In this document: positions 1 through 8,600 of the stretch, piece by piece | How positions within the stretch are numbered: position 1 is the first letter of the stretch | How the letters are laid out: each line of letters starts with the position of its first letter | Assembly (NCBI GenBank): GCA_031255425.1 | Contig: JAIRSN010000030.1 | Coordinates: 1-12,290, forward strand | Source of the DNA: Dysgonamonadaceae bacterium | GTDB lineage: Bacteria > Bacteroidota > Bacteroidia > Bacteroidales > Azobacteroidaceae | Direction of reading: 5' to 3' | DNA length: 12,290 bases | Program-made: the position numbers and the translations under genes | Notes under the pieces: generated by a model | Told to the model about the DNA's origin: nothing | Databases searched by the model: none | Seen by the model: only the letters and a program-made list of their open reading frames with translations

Positions 1-690
1 TATTTGCAAAGTTTTTTGTCAAATGAAAACATGCGGTCAAACCTCAACGATCTGCAAATTCAGATCGGACAATTAAAAGAATCTTTGCTGGATACAAAAC
101 AACAGGATGTCGAAAAGCTGAACGGACTGTGGACACAACTTCAATCACTGATTTCGCAATTGAAGGCAGGAATACAAGAATGGGAATTAAATTATGTACT
201 ACGGGCGCCTATCGGCGGGAAAATTACATTTGCTAAATATTGGATTGAAAACCAAAACGTTTCGGTAAGCGAGGAAATATTTATGGTTGTGCCGGCTTCT
301 ATTTCTTTCGACAAGGAAGAAGAAAATACGGATTTGCATATTTCTCAAAGCGCGATAATAGGAAAAGCGATGCTGCCGGTTGTTCGTTCGGGAAAAGTAA
401 AAACCGGACAAAAAGTCAATATTCGCTTGCAAAATTTTCCCGAAAACGAATACGGTATTCTCCGGGGCATTGTAAGTGACATTTCGTTAGTTCCGGCTCG
501 GACAGGAGAAACCGTTTATTATACTGTGGAAATAAAATTATCCGGCGGACTCGTCACCACTTACAAAAAGGAATTACCTTTTCTTCCCAACATGCAGGGG
601 CAGGCCGATATTATTACGGATGACGTTTCACTTTTGGAACGACTTGTTTCACCACTAAAGAGAGTGCTGAAAGAGAGTACGGAACTTTAA
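1..690 (+). CDS. HlyD-family secretion/efflux adaptor subunit, C-terminal part (5' truncated)
   Basis: The frame is open from the first base (TAT TTG CAA ...) to TAA at 688-690, so the true start lies left of the window and about 229 residues are visible. Residues 10-60 are a hydrophilic, Leu/Gln/Lys-rich stretch with heptad character, as expected for the coiled-coil hairpin of a membrane-fusion protein. It is followed by the lipoyl/beta-barrel motif LRAPIGGKITFAKYW and by VSVSEEIFMVVP. Near residues 130-165 comes KTGQKVNIRLQNFP, the typical C-terminal beta-barrel signature of HlyD-type adaptors. Such proteins sit in the periplasm, anchored in the inner membrane, and couple an ABC exporter to a TolC-like channel. 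In this phylum they often partner peptidase-containing bacteriocin exporters, but the partner gene would lie to the left and is not visible. Family assignment is firm; substrate is unknown. Confidence 0.85.
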   Translation, partial: YLQSFLSNENMRSNLNDLQIQIGQLKESLLDTKQQDVEKLNGLWTQLQSLISQLKAGIQEWELNYVLRAPIGGKITFAKYWIENQNVSVSEEIFMVVPASISFDKEEENTDLHISQSAIIGKAMLPVVRSGKVKTGQKVNIRLQNFPENEYGILRGIVSDISLVPARTGETVYYTVEIKLSGGLVTTYKKELPFLPNMQGQADIITDDVSLLERLVSPLKRVLKESTEL

Positions 691-731
691 GGCGTAAATT
701 TCACTTTTCGAAAAACATAATGGCTCATAAT

Positions 732-763
732 ATTGTTTACTAATTAAATGATCCGTATTTTTG
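732..763 (+). promoter_or_regulatory. Bacteroidetes-type promoter for the YtxH-holin operon
   Basis: TATTTTTG at 756-763 matches the Bacteroidetes -7 consensus TAnnTTTG exactly. ATTG at 732-735 matches three of four bases of the -33 TTTG, with a 20-base spacer. Transcription would start near 770, giving a leader of about 35 bases before the ATG at 805. The element lies in the 114-bp gap after the HlyD gene, so the three downstream genes probably form their own transcription unit. Confidence 0.6.
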
Positions 764-804
764 GGGATTAAAAAAAACATTAAATATTAAAAATCATTCG
801 GGTT

Positions 805-1059
805 ATGAAAAATTCAGGTTTATGGATCGGTTTGGGTATCGGTCTTTTGGTGGGAGTTGCTTTAGGAGCGTATTTTGCTTCGGACGAGGAAGACAGGGCG
901 GAATTTAAAGATGCGATCAACTCCAAGGTGAATAATGCGAAAAAAACGATTGGAAAAATAGTTGAAGACGGCTTGGAAGAGTTGGACAAAGCGACCGAAA
1001 AAGCCGGGAAAGTGGCGAAAGAAACGTTTTCGAAGATAAACGTAAAGCGCAGTGAATAA
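805..1059 (+). CDS. YtxH domain-containing small membrane-anchored protein
   Basis: An 84-residue protein. Residues 5-26 (GLWIGLGIGLLVGVALGAYF) form one glycine-rich membrane segment of the type seen in YtxH-domain proteins. The remainder is a charged, Lys/Glu/Ala-rich helix that probably extends into the cytoplasm as a coiled coil. YtxH proteins are general-stress envelope proteins of unknown biochemical role. The ATG at 805 is the only sensible start because the membrane segment follows directly. The stop at 1059 is two bases before the start of the next gene, so the two are surely co-transcribed, from the promoter at 732-763. The GC content is clearly lower than in the PUL genes. Family assignment is by pattern (single N-terminal TM plus amphipathic charged tail); exact function is unknown. 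Confidence 0.8.
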   Translation: MKNSGLWIGLGIGLLVGVALGAYFASDEEDRAEFKDAINSKVNNAKKTIGKIVEDGLEELDKATEKAGKVAKETFSKINVKRSE

Positions 1060-1061
1060 TC

Positions 1062-1463
1062 ATGGAACACGAACAAAACTTGAGAACGCTTATCTCTGCA
1101 TTAAAAGCAGATACCATTCAACTGATCAACACAAAAATCGAACTCTTGAAGCTGGAGTCGTTTGAAAAAGTTTCAAGGGCCGGCGCTTTTCTGATCTATG
1201 GATTAATCATTCTGAATCTCCTGTTTTTCACGTTCTTTTTCGCGTTCATTTCTTTGAGTTTTCTTATTGGAAATTGGATGCAAAACATTGCAGGAGGTTT
1301 CGCGGTGGTTGCGCTGGTTTATTTGATTGTTCTGATCATCCTCTTTGCGTGCCGCAAATCTATTCTTACTTCTGTTCAGAATCTGTTTTTGAAAGAACTG
1401 GATCCGGACCTCAAAAATGACGGTGAACCTGAAATGAAAGGAGGCGTTGATGAACTTAACTAA
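1062..1463 (+). CDS. YqjE-like / phage holin family (holin 3_6) membrane protein
   Basis: A 133-residue protein. An N-terminal amphipathic helix (residues 5-38, with LKADTIQLINTKIELLKLE) precedes two strongly hydrophobic segments, about 41-70 and 77-97. A polar tail ends in acidic and Asn residues. This layout matches the Phage_holin_3_6/YqjE family, which is found in ordinary bacterial chromosomes and, despite the name, is not evidence of a prophage. It lies two bases after the YtxH gene and overlaps the next gene by 14 bases, so the three are translationally linked. In E. coli the comparable trio yqjD-yqjE-yqjK is a stationary-phase membrane module; the parallel is one of gene order and architecture, not demonstrated function. 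No lysis genes are nearby. Confidence 0.75.
   Translation: MEHEQNLRTLISALKADTIQLINTKIELLKLESFEKVSRAGAFLIYGLIILNLLFFTFFFAFISLSFLIGNWMQNIAGGFAVVALVYLIVLIILFACRKSILTSVQNLFLKELDPDLKNDGEPEMKGGVDELN
1437..1444 (+). promoter_or_regulatory. Strong Shine-Dalgarno that fixes the start of the 87-aa gene
   Basis: AAAGGAGG lies inside the end of the holin-like gene, five bases before ATG 1450. It favours ATG 1450 over the in-frame TTG at 1447. Strong SD sequences are uncommon in Bacteroidota, and these bases also encode Lys-Gly-Gly of the upstream protein, so chance cannot be excluded. Confidence 0.5.
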
Positions 1464-1713
1464 TTTGACTCCGCTGGAAATTTTGCAGATCCGGAAAAAA
1501 CGCTTAAAAGCGGAATCCGGCGAATTGGCCGATTCGTTGAAAGAAAACGCCGATTATTTGTTCAGAAACATCGTGCCTTTGGTGGGAGGGAACGCGGTGA
1601 GTACCGTTACAAAAGGCTTGTTGGATGTTTTGCCTTTTTTCTTCAAAGGGAAAAGAAGCCTGATTGCCGGATTGTTGTTGCAGCTTATCAAGAAAAAATT
1701 ATTCCGGGAATAA
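1450..1713 (+). CDS. Small basic protein of unknown function, third gene of the YtxH-holin operon
   Basis: An 87-residue protein read from ATG 1450. TTG 1447 is in frame immediately upstream but poorly spaced from the ribosome-binding site. The N-terminal half is a charged helix (LEILQIRKKRLKAESGELAD). The middle holds FRNIVPLVGGNAVSTVTKGL. The C-terminal part is moderately hydrophobic and flanked by lysines (LIAGLLLQLIKKKLF), suggesting peripheral or weak membrane association. It overlaps the upstream gene by 14 bases. Position and size recall YqjK of E. coli, which follows YqjD and YqjE, but I see no sequence motif that proves homology. No hairpin terminator is evident in the 66 bp to the convergent GH97 gene. 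Confidence 0.65.
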   Translation: MNLTNLTPLEILQIRKKRLKAESGELADSLKENADYLFRNIVPLVGGNAVSTVTKGLLDVLPFFFKGKRSLIAGLLLQLIKKKLFRE

Positions 1714-1779
1714 AACAGGTTGCTGCTCCTCTTTACAGTGCCAACGCATTTAAATTGAAGCAATAAGTCAAAAGAAAAA

Positions 1780-3786
1780 CTATTCCCCCGGCTGAATCCG
1801 CAAGGCAGCGCCGCCGCCCGGCGCCAGCGACAAGTCGAGTACCGTCGCCGCATCGACCGGCATATCCTCGATCACGACAGCAGCAGGGTTTGTTTTCCAG
1901 TTTGCCTGCGCGTCATCGCGGAAGATCCGGGCGACATACTTCCGGTCCCGGTCGAGGACCGAAAGGCTGAGCTTCAGATCCCTGGCGTTCTCGTCCGTGA
2001 TGGCACCCAGAAACCATGCCTCCGAATGTTTATCCTTGCGAGCGGTAGCGACATAGTCGCCGATTGCACCTTGCAGGACGATGGTCTGCGCCCAGTCGAC
2101 CGGAACGATTTCGATAAACTCAAACGCCGGATGGTTCTCGTAACTTTCCGGAACGTCCGACGCCATCTGCAACGGGCTGTAGATAACCACATAAAGCGCC
2201 AACTGCTTGGCAATGGTCGACTGCACCCGTGTCTGCGGATGAACAGGGTTCTTGAAGTTAAACGTTCCGAACGTGAAATCCATCGGACCCGCCAGCCCGC
2301 GGGTAAAAGGGACAATCGTGGTGTGTTCGGGAGGATTCCCGCCGTCCGTCGACCAGGCGTCGTACTCCTGTCCGCGGACGCCTTCCTGCGTCATCAGGTT
2401 CGGATACGTCCGTTGCAGCCCGGTGGGCATCACCGGTTCGTGGTTGTCGATCATGACATGGTAGCGGGCGGCAGTTTCGATCACCTTGCGGTAATGGCGG
2501 ACACCGTACTGGCTGCTGTGACGTTCCTTTTTGTCCAGCAACGCATTCACATAGCCCGTTTTCACGGAATGAATCCCCAGCCGGCTGCAAAAAGCGAACG
2601 CCTCCTCCAACTGGCTTTCGTAGTTGAGCGTTGCGCCGCCCGTTTCGTGGTGTCCAATCAGAGCGATGCCCTTGGTGGCGGCATACCGGCTGAGCGCTTC
2701 CGTGTCGAAGTCGGGACACGCCTCCGAAAACCGGAAATCCGACCCGTTACTTACCCAGTCGCCGTCCCAGCCCTTGTTCCAGCCCTCCGCCAGCACGCCT
2801 TGAAGGTGATGCGAGGCAGCAAAATCGATGTAGCGTTTCATGTTTTGGGTGGTCGCCCCGTGCCGCGGACCCTGCGACCACGTGAAGCGGTCCTGATGGA
2901 TCGCCCACCAAATGCCCACGTACTTGCCCGGACGTATCCACGAGAGATCGTCTATCCGGCAAGGCTCGTTTAAGTTCAGCATGATGCGCGAATTTACCAG
3001 CCCGTTCAGGTCGTCCGCCAGCGTGACGGTGCGCCAGGGGGAAACGAACGGCGTTTTGGCATACACCTTGATTCCGTTCGACCAAGGCGTCAGATCTGTC
3101 CGCAACACAGTCGAACCGTCTACCGGATAGAGGTTCATGGCGGCGTAATCGGTCAGGTTGGCCTCGTGAATGGCGATAAATTTCCCGCTGGCGGTCTCCA
3201 TTGTCAGCGGAACGCAAACCGTATCCAGCCGGCTGACCGGCGATTTTTCGTAAAGCGACTCGTAATATTCGCCCCGGTAGGCGGGAATAGACCACGCCGG
3301 ATGATCTTCCGCGAGAGCGAACTCCGTCCGTTCGTCCGTAATCTCGAACGCCCCCAGGTTCGGTTGTTCGGGAAACTCGTAGCGGAAGCCGATGCCTTCG
3401 TCGAAAGCGCGGAAGACGATCCGGAACAGCCGCTTCTTACCAAAAACCTCTTGCAGTTCGATCCGCGCCTCATTGAAACGATTCCGCACCGTGACCTCTT
3501 CGCCCCAAGGCTGGTCCCAGGTCTCGTCGACCGAAGCGCGGGTCACCTTTTTGATCCGGAAAGGCGCCGTCAGGTCGCCCACGCTCAGCGAGAACCCCAG
3601 TTGCGAGGGATTGATCACCGTCCCGCCGTCCTTGTCGACCGAATAGACAGGCAGCCCGTCGCCGGTGGCGAACGAGATCACCGTCCGCCCGTCCGGGGAA
3701 GCTATCTGTACCCGCCGCCGGCCATCGCAAGCAAACAGCACGCCTGCGGCAATAAGGATGTACGCAAAATTCAAAAACTTTTTCAT
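1780..3786 (-). CDS. GH97 alpha-glucosidase (SusB-like), predicted inverting, lipoprotein
   Basis: A 668-residue glycoside hydrolase of family 97, predicted to release glucose from the non-reducing end of alpha-glucosides. I chose ATG 3786 because it opens a lipoprotein signal peptide with lipobox VLFAC (Cys20). The frame is open further upstream only because it runs over the end of susD. The N-terminal beta-sandwich spans about residues 25-270, the TIM barrel about 285-560, and a C-terminal beta domain the rest. Conserved motifs are HHETGG (Glu381), DNHEP (Glu450) and TQEGVRGQE (Glu468, Glu474). Their spacings (69, 18 and 6) reproduce those of Glu439, Glu508, Glu526 and Glu532 in the B. thetaiotaomicron enzyme SusB, where 439/508 act as bases, 532 as acid, and several bind calcium. 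VKTGYV (409-413) has Gly where, from memory, retaining members have the Asp nucleophile. It is the last gene of the susC-susD-GH97 unit, 13 bp or so after susD. Confidence 0.92.
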   Translation of the reverse strand: MKKFLNFAYILIAAGVLFACDGRRRVQIASPDGRTVISFATGDGLPVYSVDKDGGTVINPSQLGFSLSVGDLTAPFRIKKVTRASVDETWDQPWGEEVTVRNRFNEARIELQEVFGKKRLFRIVFRAFDEGIGFRYEFPEQPNLGAFEITDERTEFALAEDHPAWSIPAYRGEYYESLYEKSPVSRLDTVCVPLTMETASGKFIAIHEANLTDYAAMNLYPVDGSTVLRTDLTPWSNGIKVYAKTPFVSPWRTVTLADDLNGLVNSRIMLNLNEPCRIDDLSWIRPGKYVGIWWAIHQDRFTWSQGPRHGATTQNMKRYIDFAASHHLQGVLAEGWNKGWDGDWVSNGSDFRFSEACPDFDTEALSRYAATKGIALIGHHETGGATLNYESQLEEAFAFCSRLGIHSVKTGYVNALLDKKERHSSQYGVRHYRKVIETAARYHVMIDNHEPVMPTGLQRTYPNLMTQEGVRGQEYDAWSTDGGNPPEHTTIVPFTRGLAGPMDFTFGTFNFKNPVHPQTRVQSTIAKQLALYVVIYSPLQMASDVPESYENHPAFEFIEIVPVDWAQTIVLQGAIGDYVATARKDKHSEAWFLGAITDENARDLKLSLSVLDRDRKYVARIFRDDAQANWKTNPAAVVIEDMPVDAATVLDLSLAPGGGAALRIQPGE

Positions 3787-3802
3787 TCTTTTCGTGTTTA
3801 AT

Positions 3803-5689
3803 TTATTTTTTAATATCCGGATAACCGGCCGATTGTTCCATGTTTCCATTCCGTTCGAGTTCCAGTTGGGGAATCGGCTGCACGTACGACTCATCGCCTT
3901 TCCAGGTGATGTCGCCGTGCCGCGTTTCTTTGTAGAAACGGGCTTCGGCAGGCCCGATCTTCCAGCGGCGAACGTCCCACCACCATTGCCCTTCGGCAAA
4001 CAGTTCCGCCCACCGCTCGTATTTCAGCACGTCCTGCGCCAGGTGGTCGTCCGCGTCTGCCGTCCTGGTACGGTCTGAGAAACCGGTGTAGTCGTACACG
4101 CAGGGCGCATCGGGCGGATAGCCGTAGGCGCGCCGGTGGACCTTGTTCACAAACTCCAGCGCCGTTGCCGGGTCGTCGTCTTTCATCAATTCGGCATACA
4201 GCAGGTAAATGTCCGCCAGCCGGACAACCGGGTAATTGGCGTCGCTGCTTTCGTTCTTGCCGTAAGGAGCAAGCCCCATCTCCGTGCCGCGGGTATTCGT
4301 AAACTTGCGGTGCTGCCACGCCAGCAGGTCGGGACGGTTGGCAATCTCGTGCGAACGGTCGTAATACGTTGCCCTGCCCTTGTTGTCGATATACTCATCG
4401 ACGTAAGGCTGCCCGGCGGACAACTGCAACCGGGGATCCACGCGGTTTTTATCCTGCTTCAGATCCAGGCTTTGTTGGCGGTAATCAGGGTATTCCAGCC
4501 GGTAGGGATAGTTCGCGGTGGAGCGGGGCTTTCCCGCATCGAAGGCTTTGTTGAACGTCCGGCGGGGCACCGTGTCGCCATAGATTCCCCGGAACCCGAA
4601 GCGGCGGATGTTGGCGTCGTGAATGAAATTGTTTCCCCACTGGCTGCTTTTTTTGGCGGTCGCAACATCCATTTCCTTCTTCAGCGGGTCGTTTTCCTCC
4701 TTGCCCTCGTTGTTGGCACGAAAGCGAATATCCAGGTCCATGTACCACGGGCCGAACACAATCGGCATCCCGCTGCCGGTGTTGTAGCCCATCCAAATAT
4801 CCTCCTTGCCGTAGAAAGTGGTCATGCTCAATTCGTAGAGCGACTCGGCATTAAACTCATGGCCGGCATTTCCGTAAAACATATCGCTGTAAATTTCAAA
4901 GGGGACAAGCTGTTTTCCGCTGTTACGGATAATCGCTTCCATCACCGCCTTCGCCTTTTCTTTATTTTCAGGGAAAATAGACAGCGACTGCATATACACC
5001 TTTGCCAGCAAGCCCTTCGCCGCCCACTCCGAAGCGCGGTAGGGATCGTGGTAGCCTTCGAGAAGGAGGGCGGCTTCTTCCAGGTCGCGGATCACAAACG
5101 CCCAGGTGTCTTTCACGGTTGCCCTTGCCCGTTTCATCTCCTCCACTCCGGTGGCAACCTTGTCGAAGAGGGGGAACCCCCACCCGTCCGGCTTCAGTTC
5201 GAAAAAGAGTTGCGCATGCCAATACGCCAGGGCACGGTTGAAGAGCGCCTGCCCTTTCATGTAATCCAATTCGGCGCGTTCGTTTTCCGCCGGGTACTTT
5301 GCCCGGTAGTTCGCAATCGCTTCCAGGGCGGATACCGACAGGTTCGCCCACTTGCAGAGGTCGGTGTAGGTCTGCGTGATGTAGCGGCTGTCGCTGTCCG
5401 TGTAATTATCCATCCCCGACCCCCGTTCGTCGTACGAACCGTAGGTGTTGGTGGTGTGGTCGTAGAGGTAGATCCCCATCGGGAACCAGTAGAAAGAGTA
5501 CATGCCGAAACCGTGCGCCCCCGCGTAGGAAGACGTCAGGATCAGGTCGACCTGCTCGATGGTCGCCGGGAAATTTTCGGGCGACAGGGTCTGTTTATTC
5601 GTAATATCGAGAAAATCACTGCAACCGAACAGCAAGCCGGTCATCCCGATGATTATGCTGTTTCTCCATTTATTTTTCATTATTTCCAT
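3803..5689 (-). CDS. susD: SusD/RagB-family glycan-binding outer-membrane lipoprotein
   Basis: A 628-residue surface lipoprotein that caps the SusC transporter and binds the oligosaccharide ligand. A signal peptide ends in LLFGC (Cys23), followed by SDFLDITNKQTLSPENF, the usual mature SusD N-terminus. Helical repeats include KGQALFNRALAYWHAQLFFE (about residues 145-164), the typical SusD motif, with GFPLF just after. Near the C-terminus are YPVVRLADIYLLYAELM and, from residue 556, YERWAELFAEGQWWWDVRRW, both family hallmarks. ATG 5680, three codons in, is an equally good start and gives a more canonical basic signal-peptide n-region (MKNKW). The gene begins 4 bp after the susC stop, so the two are translationally coupled. 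At over 600 residues it is at the long end for the family. Ligand specificity cannot be read from the sequence; the adjacent GH97 suggests an alpha-glucan. Confidence 0.93.
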   Translation of the reverse strand: MEIMKNKWRNSIIIGMTGLLFGCSDFLDITNKQTLSPENFPATIEQVDLILTSSYAGAHGFGMYSFYWFPMGIYLYDHTTNTYGSYDERGSGMDNYTDSDSRYITQTYTDLCKWANLSVSALEAIANYRAKYPAENERAELDYMKGQALFNRALAYWHAQLFFELKPDGWGFPLFDKVATGVEEMKRARATVKDTWAFVIRDLEEAALLLEGYHDPYRASEWAAKGLLAKVYMQSLSIFPENKEKAKAVMEAIIRNSGKQLVPFEIYSDMFYGNAGHEFNAESLYELSMTTFYGKEDIWMGYNTGSGMPIVFGPWYMDLDIRFRANNEGKEENDPLKKEMDVATAKKSSQWGNNFIHDANIRRFGFRGIYGDTVPRRTFNKAFDAGKPRSTANYPYRLEYPDYRQQSLDLKQDKNRVDPRLQLSAGQPYVDEYIDNKGRATYYDRSHEIANRPDLLAWQHRKFTNTRGTEMGLAPYGKNESSDANYPVVRLADIYLLYAELMKDDDPATALEFVNKVHRRAYGYPPDAPCVYDYTGFSDRTRTADADDHLAQDVLKYERWAELFAEGQWWWDVRRWKIGPAEARFYKETRHGDITWKGDESYVQPIPQLELERNGNMEQSAGYPDIKK

Positions 5690-5693
5690 TCAA

Positions 5694-8600
5694 TTAAAAA
5701 GATAAATCAATACCAAACGAAATCAGGCGCGACGGCAGGTAACGGTTCTGATGATCGACACCCCGCAGCAGCACCCCGCCACCCGTTTCCGGATCGATGC
5801 CGGAATAGCGGGTCAAGGTAAACACATTCTGCGCGCTTATATAGATCCGCACATTTTCGAGGGCAGCCTTCCGCACAACGGTTTTGGGCAAGGTATACCC
5901 GATCACGAGGTTTTTCAGCTTCAGGTAATCGCCCTTTTCCAGCAGGTAGCCCGACACGGTCGAATAGTTGCGGTTGGCAGCGCCGTCGCCGATGAACGAG
6001 CCTTTGGCGTCGAGGTATCCGACGCGCGGAAAACCGGTCACCGCCGTATTGTCCTTGCCGAAACAGGAAGTTTTGAAAATATCCGCCGTCGTATTGTCGG
6101 AACTGAACATCTGCGTATACGGTTTGATCAGGTTCATCATATCAAACCCGAACGCGCCCTGAAAAACCGCACTCAGGTCGAAGCCCCTGTATTCCAGGTT
6201 CAGGTTCAAGCCGAGCGTCATCTTCGGCCAGGGGTTTCCGATGTATTTCCGGGAGAGCGCCGTGACCCGTCCCTGCCCGTTGTCGTCGAAAATCAGGTCG
6301 CCCACGCCGGTTTGTTCCTTCTGGTAATAGATACCCAGCACGTTTCCCTCGAAGTCGAGGGGCTGTCCGGTCGCCGGGTCGAAGCGCGTATGGTTCGGAT
6401 TCTGCGCCCGCCAGGCATCCAATGCGCGTTGGTTGTATTCGTCTACTTGCGCCTGGTTTTGGAAGATACCCAGCACGCCGTAGCCGTAGAACATCGCCAT
6501 CGGCATCCCGTTTTCCGTGCGGGCGAGCAAGCGCCACGAGTCGTTCAGTCCCTCGTCGATAGAAGAAATATCCGCGCCGATCCGCCGGACCCGGTTGGCG
6601 TTGAACGAAGCATTCGCCCCGACGGAATAGCGGAACGCCTGCTTCCGGTCTGCCCAGCCCACGGTGATTTCGTGCCCCTTGTTCTCGACCAGTCCGGCGT
6701 TGGCGAAATACGAGAGCGTGTTTCCAGGCCGGTCGCTGTTGAAATAGTAGCTCATCCCGGACGACAGCGACAGCGAAGCCGGATAGAGCATGTCTTTCGT
6801 CTGGCGGTTGTAGTAGTCGTAGGTCAGCGTCAGCCGGTTCCGCAGGAAAGAGAGGTCTACGCCCAGGTCTGTCTGGTCGATTTCTTCCCATTTGATGCTC
6901 CGGTTTCCGAAGGTAGCGATCCAGTAGCCTGCCTGGGAAGCGGACGTGCCGTCGAAAGAGTGACTGATTCCCATGCCGGAATACGTTGATTCGTACATGA
7001 ATTGCGGAATGGCATCGTTGCCCAGCCGTCCCCAACTGGCGCGGATCTTGGCGTTGTCGATCCGGTTTTCGATATAAGGTTTCAGGAAATCTTCCTCGCT
7101 GATGCGCCAGCCGGCATTGAGGGAGGGGAAATAGCCCCACCGGTTTTTACCGACAAAACGGTCGGAGGCATCGGCGCGGATATTCGCCGTCAGCAGGTAC
7201 TTGCCCAGGTAGTTGTAATTGATCCTGCCGAAGAACGATTCCCGGCGTTCGATGGGCAGGTTGTCGGTGGCATCCTTCGTGTTGCCGGGGGAAGCCAGCG
7301 CAAGGGATTCGGCGACCGGAATGGAGAACTCGTAGCCGGTGACGGACAGGTTGTATCCGTCTTTTTTCCAAAACTCCGTGCCCACCATTGCCTTCAGCGA
7401 ATGATTGCCCAGCGTTTTTTCGCCGGTCAATACCGCGTTGAACATCAGGTTCTGCAAGGTGCCCGCGGAGGCATCCAAGCGTTGCGGCTTGACCTCCACC
7501 GGACCGAAGTTGCGGTATTCGGTGAATGTGTTTTTGGAAAAGCCGGTCCACTCGCCGGCGCCGGTCACCTTCAGTTCCAATCCCTTGACAAAAAGGATAT
7601 GCAGGTACGCCTGCGCATTCAGCGTGTAATTATGGTCGTTGAAGACATGATAGAGGTCTTCCAGTCCGGCAAAATTGGGACCGCTTCCGGCCTTCTGCGG
7701 CGTGGGAGCGTAGTTGCCGTTTTCGTCGTAGACCGGGGCGACCGGCACCGTCCGGAAGGGAATGGTGTGGTTGTAGATCGACGACTGGGTAGACGGATTG
7801 GTCTTCGTGGTGTTTCCGTAAAACGATTCCCCAAGGGTAATATGTTTATTGAATTGATATTCCAGGTTGTTGCGGAAGGAAAAGCGTTCCGCCTTCGTAT
7901 CCAAGTAGACGCCCTTTTCGCTCAAGAACCCGCCCGAAAGGAAGAACGTGACCTTGTCCGAAGCCGCGGTCACCGAGAGCCCGTATTCCTGTTCGATGCC
8001 GGTGTCGAACAAAACATCCATCCAGTTGGTGTTGGGAAGGTCCTCCGGACGGGTTGCGCCCAGCAGGTCCAGCGTGTTGCCGGTGCCGAAAGCGTCGTGC
8101 GCCCGGATCCAGTCGGTGGTGTTCAGGAGTTGGATGTGGCTGGTGATGTTCCGCATCCCGTAACGCGCATTCGCCTGGATGGTCGCCTTCTCGCCCCGCC
8201 TGCCGTGCCGGGTGGTGATCAGTACCACGCCGCCGGCGGCACGCGAGCCGTAGATAGCCGCCGAACCGGCATCCTTCAGGATCTCGATCGACTCCACATC
8301 GCGCATATTGAATTTGAATCCGGCATCCTGCGCCACGCCGTCTACGATAAACAGCGGACTCATGCCGTTGACAGACCCCGCACCGCGGATCAGAATCTCG
8401 GCAGCGCCGCCCGGGTCGCCGTCGCCTTTGGTGATCATCACGCCCGCCGCCAAGCCGCTCAGCGATTCCGCCAGGCTCCTGGTCGAGAAATCCCGGACGT
8501 CTTTCGCCCGGACGGACGAAATAGCGCCGGTCAGTTCAGACCGCCGCTGGGTGCCGTAACCGACGACTACCACTTCGTCCAGCGCTTCCGCAGCCTCCTG

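Noticed and set aside
1062..1463. Prophage remnant, because of the holin-family label
   Set aside because: Holin 3_6/YqjE proteins are common chromosomal membrane proteins, and no endolysin, integrase or structural phage gene is present.
3787..3999. N-terminal extension of the GH97 frame by 71 codons
   Set aside because: The extension overlaps the end of susD and precedes a complete lipoprotein signal peptide beginning at ATG 3786.
4136..5821. 561-aa plus-strand ORF antisense to susD
   Set aside because: It is a shadow of susD, with arginine/valine/histidine-rich low-order sequence and no recognisable motifs.
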